This document shows, in pieces, positions 33,527 through 46,600 of a DNA stretch of 64,000 bases. The position numbers and the translations under genes are program-made. Location of the stretch: NCBI GenBank assembly GCA_028023455.1, contig JAQFVV010006255.1:6554501-6618500 (forward strand), read 5' to 3'. Position 1 is the stretch's first letter. The number at the start of each line of letters is the position of its first letter. The notes below the pieces were generated by a model, which saw only the letters and a list, made by a program, of their open reading frames with translations, made no database searches and had not been told where the DNA came from. The DNA is from Epiperipatus broadwayi (lineage: Eukaryota > Onychophora > Udeonychophora > Euonychophora > Peripatidae).

Positions 33527-34225
33527 TTATTCTTGTTCTGATTTCATTGTGAATTTAATTGAAAGAAATATGTTATTGATATGTGTTGAGAATGACTGTA
33601 ATTGTGCCTCACCATATGGCCAATCTACAAATGTATGAACTATATAGTGAGACCACACTTTAGGTGGACATGGAATAGTATTTATGGTTATAGTTTCAAG
33701 TTCTTCTCTGTAAATGCTGCTAAACAAAGGTGACAATGGTGATCTCATAACCATCCCTTTAATTTGTTGGAAGAATTCTGAGTTATATTGAAAATAAGTC
33801 ATTGTTATATAGAATGTTAATAATTCCATTGTAATCAATAGGTAAAGTTGTTCTAGTTTGTAGACTATTATCATTATATAATCTTTTCCTTACAATAGAC
33901 AATGTCTCATCATGTGGTATATTTGTAAATAGATTGTTTGTGTCAAAGCTTACTAATATGTCAGTTCTTTCCATTTTCATATCCCTGACTAATTCTACAA
34001 AGTGCTCACAATCCCTGATAAAAGATTGTGTCTTATATGTCAATGGATTAAAAACCTTGAGAAATCTTGACAAGTTTTGACGTGGTAAATTTTTAGAACT
34101 AACAATAGGACTTAATGGAACATTGTACTTGAAAAGTTTAAATAAAGTTTAAAATTTTCTAATAGTTCAACATTTACTGATAGATGATGAAAATTGTCCA
34201 ACATATTATCACATTCACTGTTTTA
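33527..34225 (-). pseudogene. PLE reverse transcriptase with destroyed YVDD box
   Basis: Two overlapping minus-strand frames give a near-continuous PLE reverse transcriptase. KYNVPLSPIVSSKNLPRQNLS, then FVELVRDMKMERTDILVSFD (ending in motif A) and TNNLFTNIP appear in 33783-34140. FFQQIKGMVMRSPLSPLFSS (motif B) and SHYIVHTFVDWPYGEAQ, HINNIFLSIKFTMKSE appear in 33527-33800. Motif C should read like RYVDDTFV; here it is YIVHTFVD, so both catalytic aspartates are lost. A frameshift lies between motifs A and B. No endonuclease follows. This belongs to a PLE lineage different from the 7.2-kb element (LVSFD...LFTNIP versus LASLD...LYGSI). Confidence 0.85.
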
Positions 34226-34443
34226 TTGGTGATTTGAATATTTTGTATTATTATGCATGCAAATATGTGCATCTATATATGTGTTTATTTAATACCACTT
34301 ATAACATATTTGTAAATTATAGTTTAAATTTAAACAACATAATATTTTATAAAATAATATCTATCATCATCATTATTATTATTATTTGTTTATTTATTTT
34401 TAATTAACAAATTTCTTGATCATTATTTTAATTTATTTAATAA

Positions 34444-34835
34444 TAGGGTATTTTGAGTTCAGACTTTCACATGACACTCAGCTCTCTACACTATCTCATA
34501 CCACTGATACACTTGACCACATATATGTCTAAAAGATAAATAATCACCAATATGAATATTTTGTGCTAAACCAGCACTTGTCAGTTGGTCCAGATTATCA
34601 TCTCTGCACATATATACAATAAGTGCTCACATTTATATTAAGATAACCAATCTTCATACTTTAATGGACAGGCTTCAATCCACTCCACCTTCCAACTCTT
34701 CAGCCATCCATCCTATTGGAAATTTGATGAAGGAATACTCAAAGCCCACACTGGTGCCAACATCCCATCACACCCAGGTTGACCATAAGTCACTCTGACC
34801 CCTCATGTACAGGACATAATCCATTTAAGTACATG
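34444..34835 (-). repeat. Dispersed tRNA-like repeat family copy
   Basis: Same block order as 31.2-31.7 kb: TTCAGACTTTCACATGACAC, CCACTGATACACTTGACCAC, AGATAAATAATCACCAATAT, GCTAAACCAGCACTTGTCAG, CAACTCTTCAGCCATCCATC, GATGAAGGAATACTCAAAGC, AAGTCACTCTGACCCCTCAT. Orientation is inferred from the box-B-like end read on the minus strand. Confidence 0.65.
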
Positions 34836-34866
34836 TATAAGGGCTGGGCAAACATGTAAGCTATTT

Positions 34867-35316
34867 AATATCTAACAGACAGGCTATATATATACCTGTA
34901 CAAACAATGTAATATATAGGGTATTTTGACCTCAGACTTTCAGACGACCCTCAACTCTTCACATTATCTCATACCACTGATACACTTGACCACATATATA
35001 TCTAAAAGATAATCACCAATATATGTATTTAGTGCTTAACCAGCACTTGTCAATTGGTTGACTATCTTAATATAAATCTGATCACTTATTGTATATATGT
35101 GTAGAGATGATAATCTGGATTAATTGATGAGTGCTGGTTTATCAAGAAATATATATATTGATGATTATTTATATCTTTTAAACATATATGTGGTCAAGTG
35201 TATCAGTGATATGAGATAGTGTGAAGAGTTGAGGGTTGTGTGAAAGTCTGACCTCAAAATACCCTATATATTATATTGTTTGTACAGGTATAAATATGGC
35301 TTGTATGTTAGATATT
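34867..35316. repeat. Palindromic copy of the dispersed repeat
   Basis: A 450-bp palindrome centred near 35091. AATATCTAACAGACAGG at the left mirrors the GTTAGATATT end at the right, and CTGTACAAACAAT mirrors ATTGTTTGTACAG. Inside are GACCTCAGACTTTC / GAAAGTCTGACCTC and CCACTGATACACTTGACCAC and its complement. Two copies of the dispersed family are joined so that their box-B-like ends point outward. Confidence 0.75.
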
Positions 35317-36050
35317 AATAATAGAATAATTTATGTATGGGGTATATTGTCTTGTTTAGTCACCAGAGTTTTTATGTTCCCAAAGCTAGTCCAGAACTAA
35401 TAGTATATGAAATATATGTGTGTGAGTATCTATATAATTTTCTTTAGAATTGTTTAGATAGTGCTAAAGTAGTAAAAGTTATTTTAAATTTTATTCACTT
35501 TATATGTTTTGTGATAATTATTATTTTATTAATGACTAATATATTCATGGTGTCAGATGGACTTGAGCATTATTGATGATCAGCATAGATATGATCCCAA
35601 TATTTTAATACTTAAGTATGTGCATATAACTGAAATATTAATGAATATTTTTACAATACTATAATCCGAGTTTGACATTCATCAGATGATGATTAGCCTA
35701 AAACTTTATAGTATATTGCTTTTAAATCTATTACTTATTATTTATAATTACCTATATTTTTTTCTGATACTGATTATTTTCTTGTTTGCTATATTCATGT
35801 TGGTTTATTGATGGTTATTATATCTCTGATGATATCTATTTTAGTATCCTCTCACTAAGCTTTTTTTCTATACTGTTGCAAAATATGTACAGTATGTGTG
35901 TATGTATATATGTATATTGAAATTTTAAATTCTAGTGGTTTGTTTTATACTTATGTACACTTGCTTTAAAGTAATTACTTGCATGCTTAACAGTTTATTT
36001 TATTGTCTTAGTTTTCATTATCATTTCTATTCATAGCTAAGTGTAAGAGA
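35317..36050. other. AT-rich sequence, nothing recognised
   Basis: No supported feature. Confidence 0.45.
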
Positions 36051-37110
36051 AGTGATTTAGTCAACATTTCGTAGATAGTAATGCTAACAAATAACTTCCC
36101 TTATCATAGGCTATTGGAGCTGTTGTATTATTTTTATGCATTGGCTACTGTATTTATAATATTCTATCTAAAATAGTATTTTTAAAATTTCAAGATTCCT
36201 GTTTTGAATTGAATCACATTTTCCAACTTTATAGTTAGTTTTTATTTCATCATAGTAATATAAGTGATTTAGTCAATATTTCGTAGATAGTAATGCTAAC
36301 AAATAACTTCCTTTATCATAGGCTATTGGAGCTGTTGTATTATTTTTATGCATTGGCTACTGTATTTATAATATTCTATCTAAAATAGTATTTTTAAAAT
36401 TTCAAGATTCCTGTTTTGAATTGAATCACATTTTCCAACTTTATAGTTAGTTTTTATTTCATCATAGTAATATAAGTGATTTAGTCAACATTTCATAGAT
36501 AGTAATGCTAACAAATAACTTCCCTTATCATAGGCTATTGGAGCTGTTGTATTATTTTTATGCATTGGCTACTGTATTTATAATATTCTATCTAAAATAG
36601 TATTTTTAAAATTTCAAGATTCCTGTTTTGAATTGAATCACATTTTCCAACTTTATAGTTAGTTTTTATTTCATCATAGTAATATAAGTGATTTAGTCAA
36701 CATTTCATAGATAGTAATGCTAACAAATAACTTCCTTTATCATAGGCTATTGGAGCTGTTGTATTATTTTTATGCATTGGGTACTGTATTTATAATATTC
36801 TATCTAAAATAGTATTTTTAAAATTTCAAGATTCCTGTTTTGAATTGAATCACATTTTCCAACTTTATAGTTAGTTTTTATTTCATCATAGTAATATAAG
36901 TGATTTAGTCAACATTTCGTAGATAGTAATGCTAACAAATAACTTCCTGTATCATAGGCTATTGGAGCTGTTGTATTATTTTTATGCATTGGCTACTGTA
37001 TTTATAATATTCTATCTAAAATAGTATTTTTAAAATTTCAAGATTCCTGTTTTTAATTGAATCACATTTTCCAACTTTATAGTTAGTTTTTATTTCATCA
37101 TAGTAATATT
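36051..37110. repeat. Satellite: five copies of a 212-bp unit
   Basis: Units start at 36051, 36263, 36475, 36687 and 36899, each beginning AGTGATTTAGTCAACATTTC and ending CATCATAGTAATATA, with an exact 212-bp period. Copies differ at only a few sites, e.g. TTTCGTAG or TTTCATAG, CTTCCC or CTTCCT before TTATC, and GGCTAC or GGGTAC. Units 1 and 3 share CTTCCC and units 2 and 4 share CTTCCT, hinting at a dimeric higher-order unit. High similarity implies recent expansion or homogenisation. No frame crosses the units. Confidence 0.97.
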
Positions 37111-37159
37111 TGTGGCAGCAGGAAAACATATGTATATATAATATTCTCATGGATAGAAC

Positions 37160-37270
37160 TTCCATGTAGTATAATAGCTAAATAGTTGACTTTTCAGTAC
37201 AATAAGTACTTTCTTCTGAGGAAAGTACTTGTTATTGTACAAAATATCCTATTTAGATATTATATTGTTA
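37160..37270. repeat. Strong hairpin / small foldback
   Basis: CAGTACAATAAGTACTTTC (from about 37175) pairs with GAAAGTACTTGTTATTGTAC (to about 37239) around a 7-nt loop. Flanking ATAATAGCTAAATAG / CTATTTAGATATTAT extend the fold. Small foldback repeat; no known RNA class. Confidence 0.6.
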
Positions 37271-39700
37271 TTCCACAGAAGCTCCCATAAATAATTCTAT
37301 GAATTCATATATATAAATAAGTTATCATATGAATGTTGTTGTTTTTTAATTTTCTTCACTATTTTGACTTATGATCCTATGAACTCTCCTAAATAATAGT
37401 GATTTTGTCAATAAATATTAGATGAAAATGTCAAAAAAGATCCTACAACTTATTATATTTAATTAACCGTTGGGGGAAAAATCCTACGATTTGAAAGAAA
37501 GCAGAAATGGATTATAAGAACCAGTTAACATTCTTAATTTGTGCTCATTATTTATATTAATTAATGCTTCTATAATTATCTGTAAATGAAGATCTTGAAA
37601 ATGCAAAATAATATGTAATTTGCTTCATAAGATATTTATTTATCTTATAACCATTCTCTATCAAAAGATAACAAGGTATGGAGATAGCTTATTAAAATTC
37701 ACCAAAATGAAGAAAAATTATTAACAACATATAGCTATGTAGCTGGTTCATCAAGTTGAAACTTGAAACTTTCAAATTATTAGCTTGGATTAGTGTAATA
37801 TGATAGGTTAACATGTTAGCTTTACTATTTAATGTATATTAATAGAATCAGTACTCTACTGTGAGTGAAGATGGATGCTACAGCTACATGTTACATAACA
37901 TGTATAAAGAACACGCATATATAAATACTTTAGTTTCGTAAACAAATAAAAAAAACTGCTAAATTTTTCATGCTAAAAATAATTTTCTGTGTTGTTTAAT
38001 AAACTGTTTCTTTGACAATGTCACTAATATCAATAAAATAACATTCAGTAAGTTGATGCTACTTCAACTTTTGCCTGTTACATTTTAATGACAGCAAAAT
38101 CTGTTTTACAAAATGGATTTTAAATCATGACAGCTTCAATAAATTTAGCGAAATAAGAAATAAATATTTCCTCTTTGCATTTTTTATTTAAGTTGTTTAC
38201 CTGACTTAGAGAAATTAAACAAATACTTTATAAATAATTTGTTGCTATGAGACCACGCATTCTAATATATACATATATGTGTGTGTATGTATAGAGTAAA
38301 TCATCCTCCCAGTCTATGAATTAAAAGCACTCTAATATCCCGGAAGAAGTGTGATTTACTCCCTTTGTTTACATATACATTGAATTATGTTTAATTTAAA
38401 ATTTATTATATATTACATTGCATATAACTTAAATTTAAACTTCGGCAAAATTTTCCATTTTTTCTGAAAAATTACAATGTTTTTTGCTTCACTACTTTGT
38501 TCTATCTATTCTTCTTTTCTAATGAATGTATTTTTATGAGATTTCATTAATGTTACAAACATTCATATTCATTGTTTTTATTAGGAGGATATACAAAGGA
38601 GGGTAACAATTAGGCAAGGCTTTGAAATCTTTCAGAAGCAACAGAAATGGTTAAAACATCATCATCATGAGATTCAAATAAACAGACTAAAATAATTGTG
38701 AAAGACAAACATTTGTGTTTCACTGATTGGTTTATATAATCATTGTAGAATGATCTTAAACTTTAGGTTCTTTTTTCTTTCTCTTTCTTTTTTTTTTTTT
38801 TGTATTATATATACATATCTATTTTTTGCTGTAAATTTTTGATTTAGATATTTTATTTAAATAATTCAAATAAGAAAAAAAACTAAGTAAAACTTGTATT
38901 TACATTTTATTGCATTCATTTTTTTTTTATTAATTATACCATTTAATTCATTAATATGTTATTTTATATGTTAATATGTTATTTTATCTTAGATTTTGAT
39001 TTAGGGACTAGTATTCAGAATGAAATTCAAACAGTAACGTTTTAAGACTCAATAAATGAATGATATATCCAAATCAAATTAATTTACAGCATATTTTATA
39101 TGAGCCCTACACTATTTTATGTTGTCAACTAATTAAAAAACACAAAACTAATATTCTCACTATACACTATACATGTATTTCTAAAAATAAATGTCTGATC
39201 ATTATGTGAACTAAAGGACCTGAATATCATGATTGCAAACTTGTTAGAATTAAAGCTTAAATATATTTGCAATCCACATCACCAAAAGCCCTCATGATGT
39301 AATAAACCAAAAGAATATCATCATTCTATTGTCATGACAACATTCCAATTAAGTAAGTAAAAAACCACTCACTACCCTTATCTAAATCTTGAATTATTAT
39401 TTATAAATGAAACAACAACTGAAATGGATTGAAATTAAATCTATCTAGTTTATATTTGCCTGTTGTAATGAAGTTTATTTAAAACCTCTAGGTTTAGCAC
39501 TTATGTAAAGATAAACCATTACAGTGAAGAATATACTCAGCACTTAAAAATACTTTCTTGAATTGACTGTTGCTATAAATAACTATAGTGTTTGATAATT
39601 TATGCAATAAGAGAATGTTTGCTTTTTTGTGTGTCCTATATTGTTATATAGAGAATTATCATGAATAGCATCAGCTGGGGAAGTGTTAAATTCATCTAAA
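37271..39700. other. AT-rich sequence, nothing firm
   Basis: A 10-bp inverted pair GAGTAAATCA / TGATTTACTC (38294-38361) encloses about 48 bp. About 45 bp near 39300-39350 (AATAAACCAA, AGAATAT, TCTATTGTCATGACAAC) resembles 63869-63920. Nothing else is supported. Confidence 0.45.
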
Positions 39701-39702
39701 TA

Positions 39703-40240
39703 TATGAGGTGCAACAATTTAATTCCCCAAATGACTATGTGGTGTCACCCATGATCTACTTGTATCAAAATTACATGAGTATTGAACATGCGTGTTTGAA
39801 CGTATTTAAGCTAATGTATGTAAATTTGAAACTATCGAGAAGATAATAAATATTTATGTATACTCTTTGTGTAAAAATGGATTATATTGCACTCATTATG
39901 AGAGATTTTGTGGCCAAAAAATCAATTACACAACTAATCCATCCTGAGCTGTTCTCCTGAATTAGCTTTCTGTGATTTTTGATTATTTCTAAAATTAAAA
40001 ACAACATTGATAGAATGAAGATTTTCTGCTATAACTGATATCCAAAAGAATGTGAGACAGCCGCTCAACAGTATTTTTGAAAATGAGTTCCAGGTGCACT
40101 TCCAGAAATGGAAATTACATTTTAATCAGTGTATAGTTGCACAAGGGAACTACTTTGAAGACAACAGTAGCCACTAGTGTACACTTCCACATGTATATTT
40201 ATGAAGGTGCATTTCAGGAATTAAATTGTCACACCTTATA
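39703..40240 (+). mobile_element. Internally deleted mariner-type transposon
   Basis: The left end TGAGGTGCAACAATTTAATT (39705-39724) is mirrored by AATTAAATTGTCACACCTTA at the right (40219-40238), and TATA/TATA flanks fit the TA target duplication of Tc1/mariner elements. At about 540 bp it is far shorter than the roughly 1.3 kb of intact mariners. The missing part is the N-terminal and central transposase. Confidence 0.78.
39895..40180 (+). pseudogene. Mariner transposase C-terminal relic
   Basis: Pieces in shifting frames follow the mariner C-terminus in order: FVAKKSITQLIHP, then the CDF region that carries the last acidic residue of the catalytic triad (AFCDF where intact mariners read APCDFFLF), LKLKTTL, then a clean run DIQKNVRQPLNSIFENEFQV, HFQKWKLHFNQCIVAQGNYF and EDNSSH-stop. 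DNA-binding and first catalytic aspartate regions are missing, so it is inactive. Confidence 0.8.
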
Positions 40241-43200
40241 TATATGGCAAATTAGTTTAAATTGATTTTTTTAATTTACATGCATAACTATATTTACTCA
40301 TTTTAAAATTTTGCAACCTTTTCATTTGAAGCTTAATTTGTAAAGTTTTAAAATGAATAGAAATAGCACTGATTTATATATCTTTAAAAATATTTCATTT
40401 AAACTAATTTGCCATTCAATGGATTTAAAACTTACTCCTCTGGCTGTAGTTGCTTATGATAGTCTCTTATATAACAATGTAAGGTAGAATAATAGGTGAC
40501 TTTTTTTATTACATAAATTATTGAAAGCTATGGCAAAAAACATCAATTATATATAGTAATAATTGTTTCAAGGAAATCTCAAGCATTATATATATATAAA
40601 GAACAAAAATAACATTTTATTCACATAAACAGAGATAACCTTTGCATTTGATGTTGCCAGGAAACCATCAATTACTATTAATTGACAATCTCTCTGAGGC
40701 AAAATAATTGTTTTCTATTACTTATAGTAGCTCTTTTGTTGGGATTTATTGTTAAAGTAAAGCAAAGTCCTCTTTTACTTTAAAACCAAGATATTAAAGG
40801 AGTTTAAACCCAAAAAGCTATTTTATATAGATGTGAAAATGTGAAAGAATAGCATCTTTCTTGACATTCTGCAAATAATATTTTAAACTTCCCCAGATAG
40901 TTGTATAGTATTGCTATTTTAATAAAGAACATATATATATATCGAACCTATCAAAATTGAGTTCAATTTCAATATGATGTAGGGTTAAGCATAAAAAAAA
41001 ATTTTCTAAATAGTTTTAAAAGTTATGCATTAATCTAGAGATTGCTGAAATGGTTGCTATGACAACAGGATGCTAGAAGAAAAACCATTATTTTTATAAC
41101 ATAAATTAATCCTTTTTCTTTTAAAACACATATAAACAATAAAAAAATAATATTAAATAATAAAATATAAATTATAATTTTAATAAAATTCATTGATATT
41201 TCTTTATTTTTTATTTATTTATTGCAATTATCCCATAAATACTATAAGTGAAATGTTTAATATTTTAAACATGCATATTTTTATGCTTACATTGTATGTG
41301 TAATGTTTAAGTTGGGATAATATATAAATTATATATTTCAAACACAATATTATGAAAATGTACTTTGAATTATTTTATTTTGTATTAAGTTAAAGGGTGT
41401 CGTGTATTTTCAAAATGTAAATATTTTTATTTTATTTATATAACTATTTGTGAAATATTATTTTATTCTTTTCATTGTTATAAAAGAAATTTTGTTTTTG
41501 AAATGCAGACAAATCTAGTTTTAATATTCAAGAAAAGGAAATTTGAGTGTATCCTTGGTTTTAATGACAAATCAATCATAACAAATTTATAAATAGGACT
41601 GAACAATTCAAAATAGTTCTCTAATATTCTGACTTTCATTGAAACAAAACTGAACATCTTTATATATTTTTATTTTATAAGTGTTTAATTTGATAACTAT
41701 GAAATAATGGGGCAGAAAGAAATATATTTGTTTGGGAAACCAAACTAGGTTTCCTGAAATACTTATTAAAACAAGAAGCAAGAAAAAAAAACTTCTAACA
41801 TTGGAATTCATTTTAATGCTCTGTGCTGAAAAGATTATTCGATGCTATAGATAAACAAAATGTTTTAATTATTAAATCTTAACATTATTAATGTGCTGCT
41901 GTATGTGTGAATTATTTTTACTTAAGAAGATCATTTTATAATGGTGATGGATTGTCTTAATATTGGATTTGAATTAATTTATTTATGGATTGCTTACATT
42001 ATAAAAAGATGTGCTTGTTTTTTAATAACACAATTTGTGATATCAAACATTTTACTACACAAAAGATAATAAATAATAATTAGAGTTTACTAGGAATTGG
42101 AAAATATATTTTATTTTGAATAACTATCTACAATATATTGTACATTGACTAGATTAATGAATCTCATTGGATTATTTCAAGCTTACAGAATAAACATTTA
42201 TACTATTGCCTTTCTCTGGAGTATGTACATAGAAGAATTTTATTCAAGTCATATATAAATATGTATTTTATATACTTATTCATTTATGTTGTATTTTATT
42301 AATATCAATGGTTATTATATTATATGTTAGTAAATTGTAAAATAGAAGAAAGTAAACTCTTAATTTAAATCTTAATTATATTCTAAATTTTAATATTTTT
42401 AAATTTTAACTTAAAATACTGTATGTTTATTTGTTGACTGTATATTATTTTCAATACACTTGTTGTGAGTAGCGAAAAATTTGGATGATTATATTATAAC
42501 AAACAGTTATCTATTGATATTATATTTTGCAAATAAGATAAACGAACAAACATGATTATTATTTTAATTTATTTTAATAAATTATCATATCCTATGAATA
42601 TTAATAATTATTAATAGCTTTCTTTCATTTTTGCCGTATGTTTGTTCAACAAGAATTTTATTTTATATGAATTCTTTTATATTATATAATAAACATAAAA
42701 TAAACAAATCTTTGCTTTATAAGTATTTATCTTTTAATTCAGATGAAGGATATACTTCACGATATTAGTTAAAATACATATCGCAATATATTTATTATCT
42801 TATTTTATTATTATTAATAAATATTGATTCAATTAAATAAATAAACTTGATTCAGCGGTCATTTTAATTAGTCATACACATCTATTTGCTAGTGTAATTT
42901 TAAATATTTAGCAGTTACATATTAATTTAAACCGTACACTTCTTACATTAAATAATTATAAAATAATCCATATATATATATATTGTTATTGTAACAGTTC
43001 CGCCATTGGTAAAAGAAAAATAAAAGTTAATTTAGCACAAATTATAGTAATCATATAGATATGAAAAATTAGTGCTTGATAATTAAAATAATCTTTAAGA
43101 TTTCACACTCAAGTCTAAATAACAGAAATGAAACAAGCGAGGAGTAAAATATAATCTAATTCAATCATAAATCATACTAATAGTCAGACATAGCTATAAT

Positions 43201-43651
43201 AATAAAAATATTCCAAACTATGTCACCTTTCCCAGACCATTAATCATTCCTAAATGATTGAAGAGAAATTATATCCTCTATGGATTACAAATTTATATTA
43301 GGTTAAAAACCAGAGCATCATCCCAAAGCAGGAAAATCCATAGAAGGATATTCTTCACCATCAGTATTATTAAAAACACAACCATGACTAATTCAGAAAA
43401 ATATGAACTCTTATCACCCTAGCTATTATAAATTTAATTTATAATTTAAATGGTAGAACTTATGAGAAGAGAAACAGAAGGTCTAATAACTAATGAAAAA
43501 CTATTTATTATACAATAAGATATATAAAATATTTAAAACATCATTGCATTAAATTATAAAAGAATAAATATTTAAACATTATCATCCTTCAAATGATCAC
43601 CATTTAACACTAAAGTTTTATCAATATTTTGAGTTTAAAATTCCTTTTATG
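40241..43651. other. AT-rich sequence, nothing recognised
   Basis: Short AT microsatellites and A/T runs only. The 67-codon minus frame at 41608-41811 is hydrophobic low-complexity and looks like chance. Confidence 0.5.
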
Positions 43652-43861
43652 TTAAGCTATTTTTTCATTTGTTTGTTTACTTTTCATTATGGAGTCTATT
43701 CTACATTGAAGATGCTGTACATCATCCTTGAAAATGTAGAAATTATTTTTAAATCCTCTAGCAGCTTCAAATTTTAATTTATTCAGATCATATTTCCTTA
43801 AATCATATTTCATGACTTCTCCAAAACAAATATTCTGCAAGAGAGGACTTTCAGTTATCAA
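43652..43861 (-). pseudogene. Possible LINE linker relic
   Basis: A 69-codon minus frame with KYDLNKLKFEAARGFKNNFY and FKDDVQHLQCRIDSIMK. This recalls the segment between endonuclease and reverse transcriptase of many invertebrate LINEs (KxDxxKLKD...FxxxFxxL...DVDxL). No RT motifs are readable next to it, so this is a weak assignment. I would not exclude a chance frame. Confidence 0.3.
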
Positions 43862-46085
43862 TCACTTTGCAAATATAAATTTTTACCATAGGTTTAGCAG
43901 AACTCAGAAATGGCAGTTGAGGTTGGATCATATATCAGGCCAAAGATAAATAATCAATTCAGGCTATGTCATATAGGATAAAAGGCACACCCTATGGATC
44001 TAGCCATGAAGCATTATTATGATCATTTTATAATATTTGTTTTTGTTCATAGCTTGATTGTTTAATAAAATTAATTTAAAGTTTTACGATTAGCTAATGA
44101 TGATTGTAAAACAAAAGAAAAGATTAGAGACACTTCCAGAATGCTAGCTCCCAATAAAAAATTTTATTAATACTGTCATCGATTAAAAAAATAAATAAAT
44201 AAATTGTATTCTATTATTTTTCTAATCATTTTTTTAAAATTAGTTTTAATAACAAAAAAATAATAATTATTACAATATAAATCTTTCATAAATTGATATT
44301 TTAACAAAATAAATCTTAAATCTTTTTATAAAAAGAAAAAACCATAGATTTCAGCCATTTAAACTTTGAATAATTGATCTTTGAACTATGAACTTTAATG
44401 TTAGAGATGACACAAGCATCCTTAAATTTGTAAACAAAAAGAATTATTTTTCTCCTTTTTTTAGTTTTAACTATCATTTTTATTAAAATTGTTACCCAAA
44501 GATAACCAGCACTTAATTACTCTTGTAGTCAATTATGTATTTTGCTTTGTTATATATTACTTTCTTTTATATATATATATATTCAAAATATTTGATTATT
44601 ATTTAATCTAGGTGCAATTAGTATAAAAAAGTAGTATTCAGTGATCTTGATTATTTTATATTATAATAGGTATAGTTGGTACTCATCATTAAATTTGATT
44701 AAACAGATTAAAGCATGTAAATGTAAGCTTCTTATAATAATTGACTTTAATTAAATAAATTTTAGTAATATGTTCAATTTAATTAAGTAACAAAATCACA
44801 AATAAGATTTCACTACTTTCTATAGATGATAGTTTGATAACTGAATTTAAAAGTAAATCTTTTCTTTAGTTCATCTATATTCTATTTATTTAGGAATAAA
44901 TACTACTAACAAAAAAATATAATAGTTATCTTGGATAAAATTTATATTTGAGTTAATCTAATAATTTATAGGCATAAATATTTTAGTATATTGAAAATAA
45001 ATAAGTATCGTTGTAATTAGAGGTTAGTATACAATTTTAAATTATTATTTATTGGATATTTTTGATAATACATTACATATTATAATTGGTTATAATTATG
45101 AGTTTAATGTTTAGGCTGTGTTGATTAAAGTATAGTCTATTACAAATTGTTAGACATATCCATGAAGCTATTAAATAACAGCTTCTCATCATCCTCATTA
45201 TTTTATATTATTACAATTTGTTGCTGCAATTCGTAGGGCACTTTAAAGTGTTGACTTCTCAACTTATATACCATTACAATTTGGCTCCCAAATCTGTAGG
45301 ACAAAATCTCTTATCATCATTATCATTTTTATACCATTATTATATATACAGCATTAAACCATTTCTCTCTAAGTATGGATGATTTCTGCCTATGCTATAG
45401 CACCCAAGAAAATATTACATATCATACTTTAATATATATGTTTGTAATAATTTAGTACTATGCTGGAAAGAATGTTACCAGAATGATCTGTCTCATTATA
45501 TTTCTATACATATATCTATTTATACCATAATTTACAATCAACAAATGATCTACAGTTGTAACACCTGAATTTTCCCATCAAAAGTGAGTCTGACCTTCTA
45601 TTAAAATATTGTGGTTGATATCTTTTTTACCTTATTTATATCTTATGAGACTATAAAACTCATATCAGGAATATTGTGAATTAATTGGATTGCTAGTATG
45701 TCTACTGCAGTACTTATATATCTATTAAAATCCAAGTTACATTTACTTTTACAAACTTTTTCTAATTAGCCACTAAGACTAATATTGACTTTAACTCATT
45801 TTTGGGTAATGTTTATTTTAGAGTAAATTGAATAAGACTGTTCTATATTTGTTGTGAATATTCAATTTTGTATAAATATGAATATAATTTTTATGTGAAA
45901 ATTTATGGGGATGGCCTTTTATTTGTAATTATATGTTGGATATTTCCATCATTTTGAATTAGTGATTAAATGTTTTTAGAACAATTTAAACTTTATTTAA
46001 ACTTTTCAAATATATTCAACTATTAGTAATAATACACAAATTATTGTATAACACATTATTTTGAGTTATATTTCTTTCCCTCTCC
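43862..46085. other. AT-rich sequence, nothing firm
   Basis: Near 45210-45310 two short blocks (TATTACAATTTG(T/G)...GTAGG(G/A)CA) are repeated about 75 bp apart. Nothing else is supported. Confidence 0.45.
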
Positions 46086-46089
46086 TTTT

Positions 46090-46203
46090 CAGCTATTGTT
46101 GGTATTACCAGTAACACCATTAGAATAAGACTCAAACCAGGATCTTTATATGAAAATGGGATTTAATGTGATGCTCTAACCCAACTAGGCTATTCTAACA
46201 AAG
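46090..46203 (-). repeat. tRNA-derived SINE-like copy
   Basis: Minus strand: a 7-bp acceptor-like stem (GTTAGAA ... TTCTAAT), box A TAGCCTAGTTGGGTTAGAGC and box B CTGGTTTGAGTC at tRNA spacing. The T arm does not fold properly, so it is not a functional tRNA. It is of the same family as the copy at 46.51 kb. Confidence 0.52.
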
Positions 46204-46509
46204 GCAATCATCAATAGAAATTTTATATACTTATCTATGAGGATACTCCTGATTTTTTCATTTTTTTTATTAATGGCAAAATAGTAATTTCTAAACATGA
46301 ATTATGCTTTAGATTGACTTATGAGATTATTTGTTATTATCATGTGATCATCTTTTTTTTTTAAAAAAAAAAGAAAAATTAAAGAAATTGCTTACATGGT
46401 AATGACAATAACACCATAAGTCAACACAATATAATTTACAAATGTTTGAAAACCACTCATTAACCTTCCTCTTAAGAAAAAATGGAAATTTCTACTGACT
46501 TGCATTTGA

Positions 46510-46600
46510 TAGACTAGCCTAATCTGTTAGAATATCACCTTAAATTCAAAATTCACAAATCTAAAGTTCTAGGTTTGATTGCTGGGCTAATACTATAACT
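46510..46600 (+). repeat. tRNA-derived SINE-like copy
   Basis: Plus strand: box A TAGCCTAATCTGTTAGAAT and box B AGGTTTGATTGC, with ATATCACCTTAAAT between, as in the copy on the other strand 400 bp away. The C to T changes in box B suggest an old, CpG-decayed copy. Confidence 0.48.

Noticed and set aside
36051-37110. CRISPR-like direct repeats
   Set aside because: Units are 212 bp and contiguous with no unique spacers, in a eukaryotic setting: a satellite.
41052-41066. GGTTGCTATGACAAC, a match to the RFX X-box consensus
   Set aside because: Such a degenerate 14-mer is expected by chance about once or twice in 128 kb of both-strand sequence, and no gene start is nearby.
46090-46203. Functional tRNA gene on the minus strand
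   Set aside because: The acceptor-like stem pairs, but the anticodon and T arms do not fold, and a second degenerate copy lies nearby, so it is a tRNA-derived repeat.
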